DNA of 64,000 bases from DATDAW01 sp036524675 (GTDB lineage Bacteria > Verrucomicrobiota > Verrucomicrobiia > Chthoniobacterales > DASVRZ01). Positions 8,568 through 18,091 of this stretch are shown piece by piece. The notes under the pieces are model-generated. The model was not told the DNA's origin, did no database searches, and saw only the letters and a program-made list of their open reading frames with translations. The DNA is taken from contig DATDBU010000080.1 of assembly GCA_036524675.1 (NCBI GenBank), positions 23,847 to 87,846 of the forward strand, read 5' to 3'. The stretch's first letter is position 1, and each line of letters opens with the position of its first letter. The position numbers and the translations under genes are program-made.

Positions 8568-9245
8568 TCAAACTTCCGCCGCTTCCTCATTGGCAAACGT
8601 TTCGTACAGAGCGAAAAAACAGACGGTGATGAAGCAAGCAGCGAGTTGAATAAGAGTGGCGAGCACAGCTGCGACCAGCCAGTGATCAAGCGTCGGGTTG
8701 GTGAGCAGCATCCTCGCCCCCAAGCCAGCTGCGTAAAGAGGGAGCAGAAGCGACAAACCTAGGTTGACCACTTTCAGGCTTCGACTAGCGGTGAGTTCCA
8801 CGCTGCGTTTGAGCGCTTCGAAGCCCCATTTCCCTTCCGTGATCACCACCGTGCGCGCGAGGGACAGCCGGATGGCGACGACGATTCCCGGAACCACAAA
8901 CATGAGAGTCCCGAGAAAAATCAGTCCCATGAACAAAAGATTCGTCCAGAAAAGCTGAAACCAATGGGTGACACCGGTGGATAGGCATTCTGGAAACCCT
9001 GCGCGCCGTTCCATCCGGTCCACAAACAAGGCATGCAGGATTCCACCCGTCACAACAATCCCAAAGATAGCCTGCAGAATGAATGCAGCTTGAAGATTGT
9101 AGACCGTATAGGCCACGTCCTCTTTTGGGAAAACGTGATAGCCCAGATAGGCCAGCAACAATTGGCATGGCAGCTCGATAGCTAATACCAATCCGAGGAT
9201 GACCGCGAAATGAGCGCGATAAAGCTGCCAGCCGGTGTTAATCAC
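8568..9245 (-). CDS. multi-pass membrane protein, unknown function
   Basis: 225 residues with about five or six hydrophobic segments (roughly 13-33, 50-70, 95-120, 155-175 and 190-215) and an N-terminus INTGWQLYRAHFAVILG. This resembles the membrane domain found next to some glycerophosphodiester phosphodiesterases (GtxA/YciC-like proteins with WxLYRxHF), but no enzyme domain is present. The start is a GTG without a clear ribosome site; the frame is open further upstream, so the true start may differ. It lies 67 bases downstream of the aconitase gene on the same strand. No function is assigned. Confidence 0.7.
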   Translation of the reverse strand: MINTGWQLYRAHFAVILGLVLAIELPCQLLLAYLGYHVFPKEDVAYTVYNLQAAFILQAIFGIVVTGGILHALFVDRMERRAGFPECLSTGVTHWFQLFWTNLLFMGLIFLGTLMFVVPGIVVAIRLSLARTVVITEGKWGFEALKRSVELTASRSLKVVNLGLSLLLPLYAAGLGARMLLTNPTLDHWLVAAVLATLIQLAACFITVCFFALYETFANEEAAEV

Positions 9246-9312
9246 AGGTTGCCGAACGGAACGATGGGTTTTCCTCGACGGTATTCGCCGAGAGTTACGT
9301 TGCGTTTTCCCT

Positions 9313-12165
9313 TTAGGCTGAAACCAACTGCCTCAACACGAACGGTAGAATGCCGCCATGGCGATAGTAATCGATCTCGATCGGCGTGTCGATACGCAGC
9401 TTGACGGGGATCTCGACCGTTTTGCCGTCGGCGTAGGTAATCCCCAAGGCAAGTTGTTGCAGTGGTTTGATATCGTCGTTGAGACCGATGACGTCGAAGA
9501 CTTCCGTGCCGGTCAAGCCTAACGTCTGGGCATTGGTGCCCTCCAGGAATTGGAGCGGCAGCACTCCCATGCCAACAAGATTCGAGCGGTGAATACGTTC
9601 GTAGCTCTGCGCCACTACCGCTTTTACCCCCAGAAGCGCTGTTCCTTTGGCAGCCCAGTCACGGCTGGACCCAGTGCCGTACTCCTGCCCCGCGATAACA
9701 ACCAGTGGCGTGCCGGCGTCCTGATACTTGATCGATGCATCGTAGATGGAGAGTTGTTCACCATCCGGATAGTGCTTGGTCACGCTGCCTTCGACTCCGG
9801 GAACCATGAGGTTTTTGATCCGGACATTTGCGAAGGTGCCGCGGGTCATCACACGGTCGTTGCCACGACGGCTGCCGTAGCTGTTAAAATCGACCGGCTG
9901 CACGCCACTCGCCACGAGGAATTTGCCCGCCGCCGACGTCGCCTTGATCGCGCCCGCGGGAGAAATGTGATCGGTTGTAACGGAGTCGCCGAGGATGGCC
10001 AGCGGCCGCGCACCTTTGATTTCTTTGATTCCGCTGGGTTTCAGCGAAAAGTTTTTGAAGAACGGCGGTTCTTGAATGTATGTGGATTCCTCGTCCCAAG
10101 TGTAAACTTCTCCCGTGGAGGAGGGGATTTCGTTCCACTTGGGATTCTGCTCGGAGAAACCCGTATAAAGCCGTTTGAAGACTTCGGGTTTCAGCGCGCC
10201 CTCCATCGTGGTCCGGATTTCGTCGAGCGTGGGCCAGATTTCCTTGAGGTAGACGGGCTTGCCGTCCTTGTCGGTGCCGAGCGGGTCCTTGCTGAGGTCG
10301 AGATCGACCCGTCCCGCGATGGCGAAGGCGATGACGAGTGGCGGCGACATGAGGAAATTCGCCTTGATATTCTGATGCACGCGCGCTTCGAAATTGCGGT
10401 TGCCGGAAAGGACGCTGGCGGTAACGAGGTCGTTTTTGCTGATCGCCTCTTCAATGGCCGGATGCAGTGGGCCAGAGTTGCCGATACACGTCGTGCAGCC
10501 GTAACCGACGACCTGGAACCCCAGCTGATCGAGGTAGGGTTGGAGACCGGATTTGGTGAGGTAATCGCTGACCACGCGCGAGCCGGGAGCCAGCGAACTC
10601 TTGACGGACGGATTGACGGTGAGGCCGCGTTCGACGGCTTTCTTCGCAAGAAGACCCGCGCCAACCATGACGCTTGGGTTGCTGGTGTTCGTGCAGCTCG
10701 TGATCGCGGCGATCAGCACGCTGCCGTGACCGATAGCCGTATCCACGCCGTGTTTGCCGTAGCCCGCGTCACCTTCAGGATCACCGGTGGGGCGATTGTT
10801 GGTCATCTCGGCTTTGTCGCGCTCTTCGCCTGGTTCAAAAGTGCTGTTTGCGTCGTCAGTGCTGGCCGGATCGTTGAGAATCGCCGGTGCCGAGCCGTTA
10901 AAGTGAACCGGAATCCGTGCGTTGAGGTCGGCGTCTGGTTTTCCGTAGCCACCTTCCGGCACCGGCTTATGAAGCAACGTCGAAAACGTTTCACCCAATT
11001 CGGGCAGATTAATGCGATCCTGCGGCCGCTTCGGGCCTGCAACGCCCGGCTGGACGGTTGCGAGATCGAGATCGACGTCGACGCTGTATTCGACCTGGCC
11101 CTTCTTCGGAATGCCGAAAAGACCCTGCGCCTTGTAGTAATTCTCGAAAGCGGCAATTGCTTCCTCGGAACGCCCCGTGGCACGGAGATATTTGACCGAC
11201 TCACCGTCGACACCGAAAAAGCCCATGGTCGCGCCGTATTCAGGCGCCATGTTCGCGATGGTGGCGCGATCGACGACCGGCAAGGACTCGGCGCCTTCGC
11301 CATAAAATTCGACAAATTTGCCGACCACTTTTTTAGCGCGGAGGAGTTGGGTGACGTGGAGCGCTAGATCGGTTGCGGTGACGCCCTCGCTGAGACGGCC
11401 GGTCATGTGGACGCCTACGACTTCCGGCGTCAGGAAGTAAACCGGCTGCCCAAGCATGCCCGCCTCGGCTTCGATGCCGCCGACGCCCCAGCCGACGATG
11501 CCGATTCCATTAATCATCGTGGTGTGCGAATCGGTGCCAACCAACGTGTCCGGGTAATAAACCGTTTTGCCATTCAGTGGCGCCGTCAGAACGCCTTTCG
11601 CCAAGTATTCCAAGTTAACCTGGTGCACGATGCCGATGCCCGGAGGGACAACACCAAAGGTCTTGAATGCTTGCTGTCCCCATTTCAGCAATTGATAGCG
11701 TTCGCGATTTCGCTGGAATTCAATGGCGAGGTTCAGATTTAGCGCTTCTTGAGAACCGGCGAAGTCGACTTGCACTGAGTGATCGACCACGAGATCAACT
11801 GGGACGAGCGGTTCGACGATTTTCGGATTGCCACTCATTCGCGCGACTGCGCTGCGCATTGCGGCGAGATCGACCAGGAGCGGGACACCCGTGAAATCCT
11901 GCAAAACCACACGAGCAACGACGAACGGGATCTCCTCTTCGACAGGTTTCTTCGCGTTCCAGTTGGAGAGCGTAACGACGTCCTTCCACGAGACCTTCTT
12001 TTCATCGACGTTGCGCAGAACGGACTCGAGAACAACGCGGATGCTAGCTGGCAGCTTCGAAATCGGTCCAACGCCGAGTTCCTCCAAAGCCGGCAGCGAA
12101 TAATAAGTGCCTTCAGTTCCATTTCCGGTGTCAAAAGTCTTTAGAGTATCGAGTTGGGTCGGCAT
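9313..12165 (-). CDS. acnA: aconitate hydratase A
   Basis: Interconverts citrate and isocitrate in the TCA cycle; cytoplasmic, with a 4Fe-4S cluster. 950 residues against about 890 for E. coli AcnA. Cluster ligands are Cys491 (TSCTNTSNP), Cys557 and Cys560 (GCTTCIGNSGPL). The swivel domain is complete at the C-terminus (GSSRDWAAKG, ERIHRSNLVGMGVLPL). The extra length is mainly an acidic, Gly/Asn-rich insertion at about 405-478, just before the first cluster Cys, including PASTDDANSTFEPGEE. The ATG at 12165 gives a normal N-terminus. Assignment to the AcnA/IRP1 type is firm. Confidence 0.97.
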   Translation of the reverse strand: MPTQLDTLKTFDTGNGTEGTYYSLPALEELGVGPISKLPASIRVVLESVLRNVDEKKVSWKDVVTLSNWNAKKPVEEEIPFVVARVVLQDFTGVPLLVDLAAMRSAVARMSGNPKIVEPLVPVDLVVDHSVQVDFAGSQEALNLNLAIEFQRNRERYQLLKWGQQAFKTFGVVPPGIGIVHQVNLEYLAKGVLTAPLNGKTVYYPDTLVGTDSHTTMINGIGIVGWGVGGIEAEAGMLGQPVYFLTPEVVGVHMTGRLSEGVTATDLALHVTQLLRAKKVVGKFVEFYGEGAESLPVVDRATIANMAPEYGATMGFFGVDGESVKYLRATGRSEEAIAAFENYYKAQGLFGIPKKGQVEYSVDVDLDLATVQPGVAGPKRPQDRINLPELGETFSTLLHKPVPEGGYGKPDADLNARIPVHFNGSAPAILNDPASTDDANSTFEPGEERDKAEMTNNRPTGDPEGDAGYGKHGVDTAIGHGSVLIAAITSCTNTSNPSVMVGAGLLAKKAVERGLTVNPSVKSSLAPGSRVVSDYLTKSGLQPYLDQLGFQVVGYGCTTCIGNSGPLHPAIEEAISKNDLVTASVLSGNRNFEARVHQNIKANFLMSPPLVIAFAIAGRVDLDLSKDPLGTDKDGKPVYLKEIWPTLDEIRTTMEGALKPEVFKRLYTGFSEQNPKWNEIPSSTGEVYTWDEESTYIQEPPFFKNFSLKPSGIKEIKGARPLAILGDSVTTDHISPAGAIKATSAAGKFLVASGVQPVDFNSYGSRRGNDRVMTRGTFANVRIKNLMVPGVEGSVTKHYPDGEQLSIYDASIKYQDAGTPLVVIAGQEYGTGSSRDWAAKGTALLGVKAVVAQSYERIHRSNLVGMGVLPLQFLEGTNAQTLGLTGTEVFDVIGLNDDIKPLQQLALGITYADGKTVEIPVKLRIDTPIEIDYYRHGGILPFVLRQLVSA

Positions 12166-12209
12166 GTTCTTGATGTGATTAAATGGCTAAATGGAAAAAA
12201 TTGCTCAGG

Positions 12210-12704
12210 TTATTTCAGTTCGGCGAGCTTGGCGCTGATAGCGTGGAAATCAGGCAATTCTTTCGGACTTTCCGAGACCTGTGCATACTGGATGACGCCC
12301 AGTTTATCCACGATGAAAGCCGATCGCTTCGCGACGCCACCCATGGGTAGATTCATCGCCGGAAGAAAGGAGTCGTAAGCCACGCCGAAAGCCCGAGCAA
12401 CATTGTGCTCGTAGTCGCTGAGCAATGCCACGGTGATTTTTTCTCTCTGGGCCCATGCTTCCTGCGCAAACGGATTGTCTCCGCTGATCCCCAGCACTTC
12501 TGCGTTCACCGAAGCATAGGCATCGAGTCCCTGGCTCACACTACACATCTCTGTCGTGCAAACCCCTGTGAAAGCCATCGGGAAAAACAGAATGAGCGTG
12601 TTCTTTTGTCCGATAAAATCGCTCAGCGAGACGAGTTTCGGACCGTCGGCCGTCTTGGTTGGGAGTGTAAAATCGGGGGCTTTGTCGCCAACTTGGAGTG
12701 CCAT
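12210..12704 (-). CDS. peroxiredoxin of the BCP/AhpE type
   Basis: 164 residues of AhpC/TSA fold that reduce peroxides in the cytoplasm. The peroxidatic motif PMAFTGVC places Cys49, and a second Cys54 five residues on matches the resolving arrangement of bacterioferritin comigratory proteins. The second family signature lies around TLILFFP. No signal peptide. It stands 44 bases downstream of nothing related; acnA follows on the same strand, an oxidation-sensitive Fe-S enzyme, though a functional link is only suggestive. Confidence 0.92.
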   Translation of the reverse strand: MALQVGDKAPDFTLPTKTADGPKLVSLSDFIGQKNTLILFFPMAFTGVCTTEMCSVSQGLDAYASVNAEVLGISGDNPFAQEAWAQREKITVALLSDYEHNVARAFGVAYDSFLPAMNLPMGGVAKRSAFIVDKLGVIQYAQVSESPKELPDFHAISAKLAELK

Positions 12705-12813
12705 AAATATTTCGGGTAATCGTTTGGGTGCTCTCGCCGTGCCTGCCGCGTTATTCCCATAGTAGAAAGAGCGGAAAGCGGGTCAATAATGAAACGAAAA
12801 ATACGGGCTTTGC

Positions 12814-13674
12814 CTATTTTAAACTGTCCACAATTACCGTTAGATTGTGCTTCATCATACCTTCATAGGTTGCCTCAGCTCCCGTCGCCGCGAGACCGTC
12901 GGCATACATTGCCCCGCCAACCTTCGCTCCCGTTTCGCGCGTGATCTCATTCATCACTTTCGGATTCGCCGCAATTTCCACGAAAACGGCACGGACATTC
13001 TCGCTGCGGATCGTATCAATGAGCTTCGCAATCTTCTGATTTGATGGCTCATCCTCAGGGCGAACTCCATCCACGCCGAACAGTGTAAAACCGAATTCCG
13101 GTCCGTAGTATTGAAATGCCGTATGAGAGGTCACGAGTTTGCGGCGATCCCGTGGCAATTCGGCCAGTTTTACACGTGCCCATTTGGCGAGTGCATCGAG
13201 CGATGTGTTGTAAGCGGCGGCGTTTTCGGCAAAAAACGGCGCGTTAATCGGCGAGATTCGGCTTAATTCGCTTCGGACGATCTCTGTGGCTTCCTGTACA
13301 TTTTTAATACTGTGCCACCAATGCGGATCGTCTGTCAGGACGGGGTTCGAAATCCGGTCGCCCACGGCGACAACCGCTGCTCGTGTCCCGGAGCTCTCGG
13401 GCAATTTGGCCAGATAGCCTTCCATGTGACGGCCCGATGCAAGAATCAAGCCAGCGTTGGAGATCGACACCATGTCGCTCGGGGTTGGCTGGAATTCATG
13501 CGGGTCGGTTCCCGCTGGAATCAAATTCACTACGTCGACGCGATCCGCGCCGACTTTTTGCGCGATTTCGGTTAGAACGGTCGAAAGCGAAACCACACGG
13601 ATTCTTTCCTCGGCCCGCATGAATCCGCTGCAGAGGAGCAAAACGACAAAAAATGGAACCAACCGTTTGAGCAT
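12814..13674 (-). CDS. metal ABC transporter substrate-binding protein (ZnuA/TroA family)
   Basis: 286 residues from the ATG at 13674, which begins directly with a signal peptide (LKRLVPFFVVLLLCSG); a longer in-frame start at 13719 would put 15 polar residues before it. Predicted metal ligands are His59 (TDPHEF), His118 (DPHWWH), His184 (TSHTAF) and Asp259 (MYADG). The His-rich loop of zinc-specific ZnuA is missing, so Mn, Fe or Zn are all possible. No permease or ATPase gene adjoins, so this is an orphan binding protein here. It is divergent from uvrB. Confidence 0.9.
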   Translation of the reverse strand: MLKRLVPFFVVLLLCSGFMRAEERIRVVSLSTVLTEIAQKVGADRVDVVNLIPAGTDPHEFQPTPSDMVSISNAGLILASGRHMEGYLAKLPESSGTRAAVVAVGDRISNPVLTDDPHWWHSIKNVQEATEIVRSELSRISPINAPFFAENAAAYNTSLDALAKWARVKLAELPRDRRKLVTSHTAFQYYGPEFGFTLFGVDGVRPEDEPSNQKIAKLIDTIRSENVRAVFVEIAANPKVMNEITRETGAKVGGAMYADGLAATGAEATYEGMMKHNLTVIVDSLK

Positions 13675-13794
13675 CAAAGAATAAAAACTGGCTGGAGTTT
13701 TATTGCAAGCAAATGGCATTTACCGATACCAGAGATTTGCGCTTGGATCCAACTGCCTTTGCCCAGTGAAACGGCGATGCTACTTTGAAGACTT

Positions 13795-15963
13795 ATGCCG
13801 TTTCACCTCGCTTCAAACTACCATCCACAAGGCGATCAGGCGCAGGCGATCGCGAAACTGACTGCATCCATTGAGGCAGGGAACCGGCATCAAACACTCC
13901 TCGGCGTTACCGGATCGGGAAAGACGTTTACGGCGGCAAATGTGATACGCAATGTAGACCGGCCGACGCTCGTCATTTCGCACAACAAAACGCTCGCGGC
14001 GCAGTTGTACTCGGAGTTCAAACAGTTCTTCCCGGACAATGCTGTCGAATATTTCGTCAGCTACTTCGATTATTACCAGCCGGAAGCCTACATTCCGAGG
14101 TCTGACACCTACATCGAGAAAGACTCGTCGATTAACGAAGAGATCGAACGGTTGCGATTGTCGGCGACCAGTTCGCTACTGAGCCGGCGCGACGTCATTG
14201 TGGTGGCGAGCGTATCGTGCATTTACGGTTTGGGCTCGCCGGAAGACTACCTGAATATGTTGCTGTCAGTGTATGCCGGGCAGCAGACAACCCGGGAACA
14301 ATTGCTGGCAAAACTCGTCGATATGCTTTACGAGCGCAACGACGTGGCCTTCAGCCGCGGCAGGTTTCGTGTCCGTGGCGATGTCGTCGAAGTGCACCCA
14401 GCGAACCTCGACGAAACAGCCTACCGAATTGAGTTTTTCGGCGATGAAATCGACCGGATTAGCCGATTCGATCCGCTGACGGGACACGTCGAGGAGGATA
14501 TTAAGAAGCTGACGATTTTTCCGGCGAAACAGTTCGTCACGCCCTATGACAAACTTCAGCGGGCGATGCGATCTATTCGTGCCGAACTCGATGAGCGCAT
14601 CGTCTGGTTCGAGGCACAAGGCAAACTGCTCGAAGCGCAGCGCCTCAAGATGCGGACTGAATACGACCTCGAGATGATGCAGGAAATGGGGTTCTGCTCG
14701 GGGATCGAGAATTATTCCCGCCATTTGAGCGGTCGCGAGCCGGGATCGCGGCCTTTTACACTGTTGGATTTTTTTCCGAACGATTACCTGCTCGTGATCG
14801 ACGAATCGCATGCCTCTGTCCCGCAAATCGGCGGTATGTACGAGGGCGACCGATCGCGGAAATCGGTGCTTGTGGAATACGGCTTCCGTCTGCCCAGCGC
14901 GCTGGACAACCGGCCACTGAATTTCCCGGAGTTCATGCAGATGACGCGCCAAATTTTATACATTAGCGCTACGCCGTCGGACTTCGAAATCCGAAACAGC
15001 GTCGTTGGGAACGATCAATATCTTCCCGGAAAAAATGGCGACGCTCCCAGACCGGCTGTGCGGGCGTCGAATCAGGGCGCCAGCGACGAGTCACCGGAAA
15101 AGTTCGATGCTCACACGGCCGGAAAACCACTCATTGTCGAACAGATCATCCGCCCTACGGGTTTGCTCGATCCGAAAATCACGATTCGCCCACTCAAAGG
15201 CCAGATTGATGAGACGCTCGAGCTCTGCCGGGCCCGTATCGAGAAACAGGAACGGATTCTTATTACGACACTTACGAAGCGGACGGCTGAAGACTTGTCC
15301 GATTACTTGCGGGACGTTGGGCTCAAAGTGCGATATCTGCACAGCGATATCGACACGATTGAGCGCGTGGAAATCTTACGCGCGCTACGAGCCGCAGAGT
15401 TTGACGTTTTGGTCGGCATCAATCTCCTCCGTGAAGGCCTCGATCTCCCCGAAGTCTCGCTCGTATGCATTCTGGATGCCGATAAAGAAGGTTACCTCCG
15501 CAGCCAGACGTCCCTCATCCAGACGGCCGGACGCGCCGCCCGCCACGTCAACGGCGAAGTTGTCCTTTTTGCGGATCAAATGACGGGCTCCATGCAACAG
15601 CTCATCAACGTGACGGAGTACCGTCGGCGTCGTCAGATCGAATACAACGAAGCCAACGGCATTACTCCCGTGAGCGTACGGCGCGCCGTGCAGGAAAGTC
15701 TGCACATGATTTTGAAAGGAAGGCAGGTCGAGGAATCGGTCGTCCGCGAAACCGGCGCCAGCCTCGACGTCACCGAAGTCTTGCGCGAATTGCAGGAGGA
15801 AATGCAGGCTGCCGCAGCCAACCTCGAATACGAAAAGGCCGCCTTGTTGCGGGACCAAATTATGGAGCTGAAGAACGGCGCGGGCATATCCAAGATCGAG
15901 CCGGCACGCAGACCGGTGAGCTACAACGGGAAGGGCGGGAGAAAAAAGAAATCTCGCAAATAG
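13795..15963 (+). CDS. uvrB: excinuclease ABC subunit B
   Basis: Damage-verifying helicase of nucleotide excision repair; loads UvrC. 722 residues. Walker A GVTGSGKT at 37-44, the DNA-clamping beta-hairpin YFDYYQPEAYIP at about 92-103, helicase motifs through GINLLREGLDLPEVSLV and QTAGRAARH, and a C-terminal UVR motif (LEYEKAALLRDQI). About 44 residues (roughly 400-444, VVGNDQYLPG onward, Ala/Pro/Asp-rich) are inserted between the SATPS motif and the IRPTGLLDP motif compared with E. coli. The C-terminus is a basic Lys/Arg tail. First gene of a probable three-gene run with the peptidase and holA. Confidence 0.98.
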   Translation: MPFHLASNYHPQGDQAQAIAKLTASIEAGNRHQTLLGVTGSGKTFTAANVIRNVDRPTLVISHNKTLAAQLYSEFKQFFPDNAVEYFVSYFDYYQPEAYIPRSDTYIEKDSSINEEIERLRLSATSSLLSRRDVIVVASVSCIYGLGSPEDYLNMLLSVYAGQQTTREQLLAKLVDMLYERNDVAFSRGRFRVRGDVVEVHPANLDETAYRIEFFGDEIDRISRFDPLTGHVEEDIKKLTIFPAKQFVTPYDKLQRAMRSIRAELDERIVWFEAQGKLLEAQRLKMRTEYDLEMMQEMGFCSGIENYSRHLSGREPGSRPFTLLDFFPNDYLLVIDESHASVPQIGGMYEGDRSRKSVLVEYGFRLPSALDNRPLNFPEFMQMTRQILYISATPSDFEIRNSVVGNDQYLPGKNGDAPRPAVRASNQGASDESPEKFDAHTAGKPLIVEQIIRPTGLLDPKITIRPLKGQIDETLELCRARIEKQERILITTLTKRTAEDLSDYLRDVGLKVRYLHSDIDTIERVEILRALRAAEFDVLVGINLLREGLDLPEVSLVCILDADKEGYLRSQTSLIQTAGRAARHVNGEVVLFADQMTGSMQQLINVTEYRRRRQIEYNEANGITPVSVRRAVQESLHMILKGRQVEESVVRETGASLDVTEVLRELQEEMQAAAANLEYEKAALLRDQIMELKNGAGISKIEPARRPVSYNGKGGRKKKSRK

Positions 15964-16005
15964 GGCAGGGGGCCAACTATCCAAACGGACTGTTTCTCCC
16001 GATTT

Positions 16006-16911
16006 ATGAAGTGGTTCTCTCTGTGTGCCGTTCTGATTTTTTGCGTCTCACTCAAAGCCGGAGGACAGGCTCCTCTTGCGACGCCTCCGCGCCAAACACC
16101 ATTGAATGACGTCCTCGCGGCATCCGTCCCTGCGGACGGCATTTCCGAAAAAGGCCAAATGGCGCTCGCAATCAAGCCGGAGAAGTGGCGGACCGCAGAA
16201 ACGCCCAATTTCTACATCCATTACCGCCGGCAAACCGAAGCCCGGAAAGTCGCTCGCGAGATTGAATTTGATCTTTTCATCATCGCACAGACGCTCGGCG
16301 TGCAACCGTCCCGCTACTCCAAGAAATCGCACGTCTATGTTTTCGAGGATGAAAACGAATGGCGCGAATTCATCATCAAGGCGGACATGCCGGAATGGGT
16401 TGCTAGTTTTGCACACGGCGATGAGCTCTTTTTGAACGTCCGCGAAACTCGCGGCTCAGCGCCGTTTGATTCGCGCACGCTCGCGCACGAGACGACTCAT
16501 GCGGTTGTTGCGCGTATTTACGGACCGCAAAATGGCTGGCCTCTCTGGCTCAACGAAGGTTTTGCCGAATACATGGGAGGCGCAGCCATCTCTGCGCGAA
16601 AAAATCAGACGCTTAAACGCCATTTCGACCCGCTCTTCGCGAACGGAAACATCATCCCTATGAGCCTGGATGAACTCGAACAAACGAAGATTTATCCTCA
16701 ATCCAGTGTCGCCCGGCTCTATGAATCGGGACAGGCTGCAGTCCGTTTGCTTATGATCAGCGGCCCTCCGGATCGGTTTGTGCAGCTGGTGAATATGCTT
16801 ACCGCGGGCAAAACACTGGCCGAAGGGGTCGAAGCGCTATATGGAGACAAGTTCAAAAATTACGACGACTTCAAAAAGGCGTATTTCAAGATAACAACCA
16901 ACAGCCGATAG
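16006..16911 (+). CDS. secreted gluzincin-type metallopeptidase (peptidase MA-like)
   Basis: 301 residues with a signal peptide (residues 1-20). Zinc motif HETTH at 161-165 and the third ligand in WLNEGFAEY (Glu184), the gluzincin arrangement. Residues about 64-130 form the ETPNFYIHY/SKKSHVYVF portion typical of DUF1570 and peptidase MA-like proteins. Substrate unknown; export points to the periplasm. It starts 42 bases after uvrB and ends one base before holA, so co-transcription is likely although no shared function is evident. Confidence 0.85.
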   Translation: MKWFSLCAVLIFCVSLKAGGQAPLATPPRQTPLNDVLAASVPADGISEKGQMALAIKPEKWRTAETPNFYIHYRRQTEARKVAREIEFDLFIIAQTLGVQPSRYSKKSHVYVFEDENEWREFIIKADMPEWVASFAHGDELFLNVRETRGSAPFDSRTLAHETTHAVVARIYGPQNGWPLWLNEGFAEYMGGAAISARKNQTLKRHFDPLFANGNIIPMSLDELEQTKIYPQSSVARLYESGQAAVRLLMISGPPDRFVQLVNMLTAGKTLAEGVEALYGDKFKNYDDFKKAYFKITTNSR

Positions 16912-16912
16912 A

Positions 16913-18040
16913 ATGCCGCCAAAGGGAAAATCAGCGATCGCAACCGCTTCCGCGATTTACGCTGTTGTCGGGAACGACGAGGCCGAGGTCAAACGCGTGG
17001 CGCGCGATCTTTCGCTCAAGCTCGCGCCCAAAGAAGCCGGGGAGTTCGGCGTCGAAATCATCGACGGCGCTGCAGAAAATGCGGAGCAGGCCCGCCAGCG
17101 CGTTTCCCAAACCATTGATGCTTTGCTGACCGTGCCATTTTTCGGCGGCGGAAAGCTCGTCTGGCTCAAAAATGCCAGCTTTCTCGCCGACAATGTCGCG
17201 GGCCGCGCCGAGTCTGTCCTCGAAGCCGTGGAAACGCTTGCCGAAAAACTGCGGACTGGGCTTGCGCCGGATGTCACTTTTCTGTTGAGCGCGCCGGATA
17301 TCGACAAGCGCCGTTCCTTTTACAAGACACTGGGGAAAATCGCCAATCTGCAGGTTTTCGACAAGATCGACACCAGCCGCGGCAACTGGGAGGAGCAAGT
17401 CGAGGCAATGATTACCGCTGAGGGACGTAAATCAGGGCTCCGCTTCGAACGCGAAGCTCTTGAGTTGTTCGTCCAACTCACGGGTGCCGATACGCGTCAA
17501 ATTGCAAATGAGCTCGAAAAACTCGACCTCTTTCTCGGCAAAAAACGTGTCGTCGATCATGACACCGTCCGTCTTCTCGTAGCCCAAACCCGCGAAGGGG
17601 TCGTTTTCGAACTCGGGAATGTCCTCGCCCGGCGCGACCTCCGCGAATCGCTCCTGCTGGTCGATCAACTCTTGAGACAAGGAGAAACGGCCGTCGGAAT
17701 TCTCTTCGCCGCCATCATCCCGACCGTTCGCAACCTGCTTGTCGCAAAAGACTTGATGGTTCGCCACAAACTTCGTCCGCCGGACAATCCTTTCAACTTT
17801 GCTCGCACTCTCGAAAGGCTGCCGCAGGATGCCATTCGTCATCTTCCGCGCAAAAAAGACGGCTCGGTGAATACGTTTTCTCTAGGTTTTGCCGCGCAGG
17901 GAGCGTCGAAATATCAACTTCCGGAGCTCGAAGATGCGCTAAAGACTTGCCTGGAAGCCAATCAGAAAATGGTCACCACCCAGCTCGACCCGGCGCTGAT
18001 TCTAACCCAGTTGATTGTTCGCATTGTCGGTAAGAAATAA
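16913..18040 (+). CDS. holA: DNA polymerase III, delta subunit
   Basis: 375 residues. Clamp-loader subunit that opens the beta sliding clamp. The N-terminal AAA-like domain begins AIYAVVGNDEAEVKRVA; the family signatures VPFFGGGKLVWLKNASF (about 75-91), LELFVQLTGADTRQIANELEKL and the Ala/Leu-rich helical C-terminal collar are present. The ATG follows the upstream peptidase stop by one base. As usual for delta there are no nucleotide-binding residues. Sequence divergence within the family is high, but the order of motifs is clear. Confidence 0.9.
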   Translation: MPPKGKSAIATASAIYAVVGNDEAEVKRVARDLSLKLAPKEAGEFGVEIIDGAAENAEQARQRVSQTIDALLTVPFFGGGKLVWLKNASFLADNVAGRAESVLEAVETLAEKLRTGLAPDVTFLLSAPDIDKRRSFYKTLGKIANLQVFDKIDTSRGNWEEQVEAMITAEGRKSGLRFEREALELFVQLTGADTRQIANELEKLDLFLGKKRVVDHDTVRLLVAQTREGVVFELGNVLARRDLRESLLLVDQLLRQGETAVGILFAAIIPTVRNLLVAKDLMVRHKLRPPDNPFNFARTLERLPQDAIRHLPRKKDGSVNTFSLGFAAQGASKYQLPELEDALKTCLEANQKMVTTQLDPALILTQLIVRIVGKK

Positions 18041-18091
18041 ACGGCAGCGCCTCGTTCACGCGGAAGTGTCCGGTGCCAAGACCGCGCCGGT

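Noticed and set aside
9550..11367. 605-codon open frame on the plus strand
   Set aside because: It is antisense to the strongly conserved aconitase gene; high GC at third positions makes such mirror frames common, and the product is low in recognisable motifs.
14266..14952. 228-codon minus-strand frame
   Set aside because: Mirror of uvrB.
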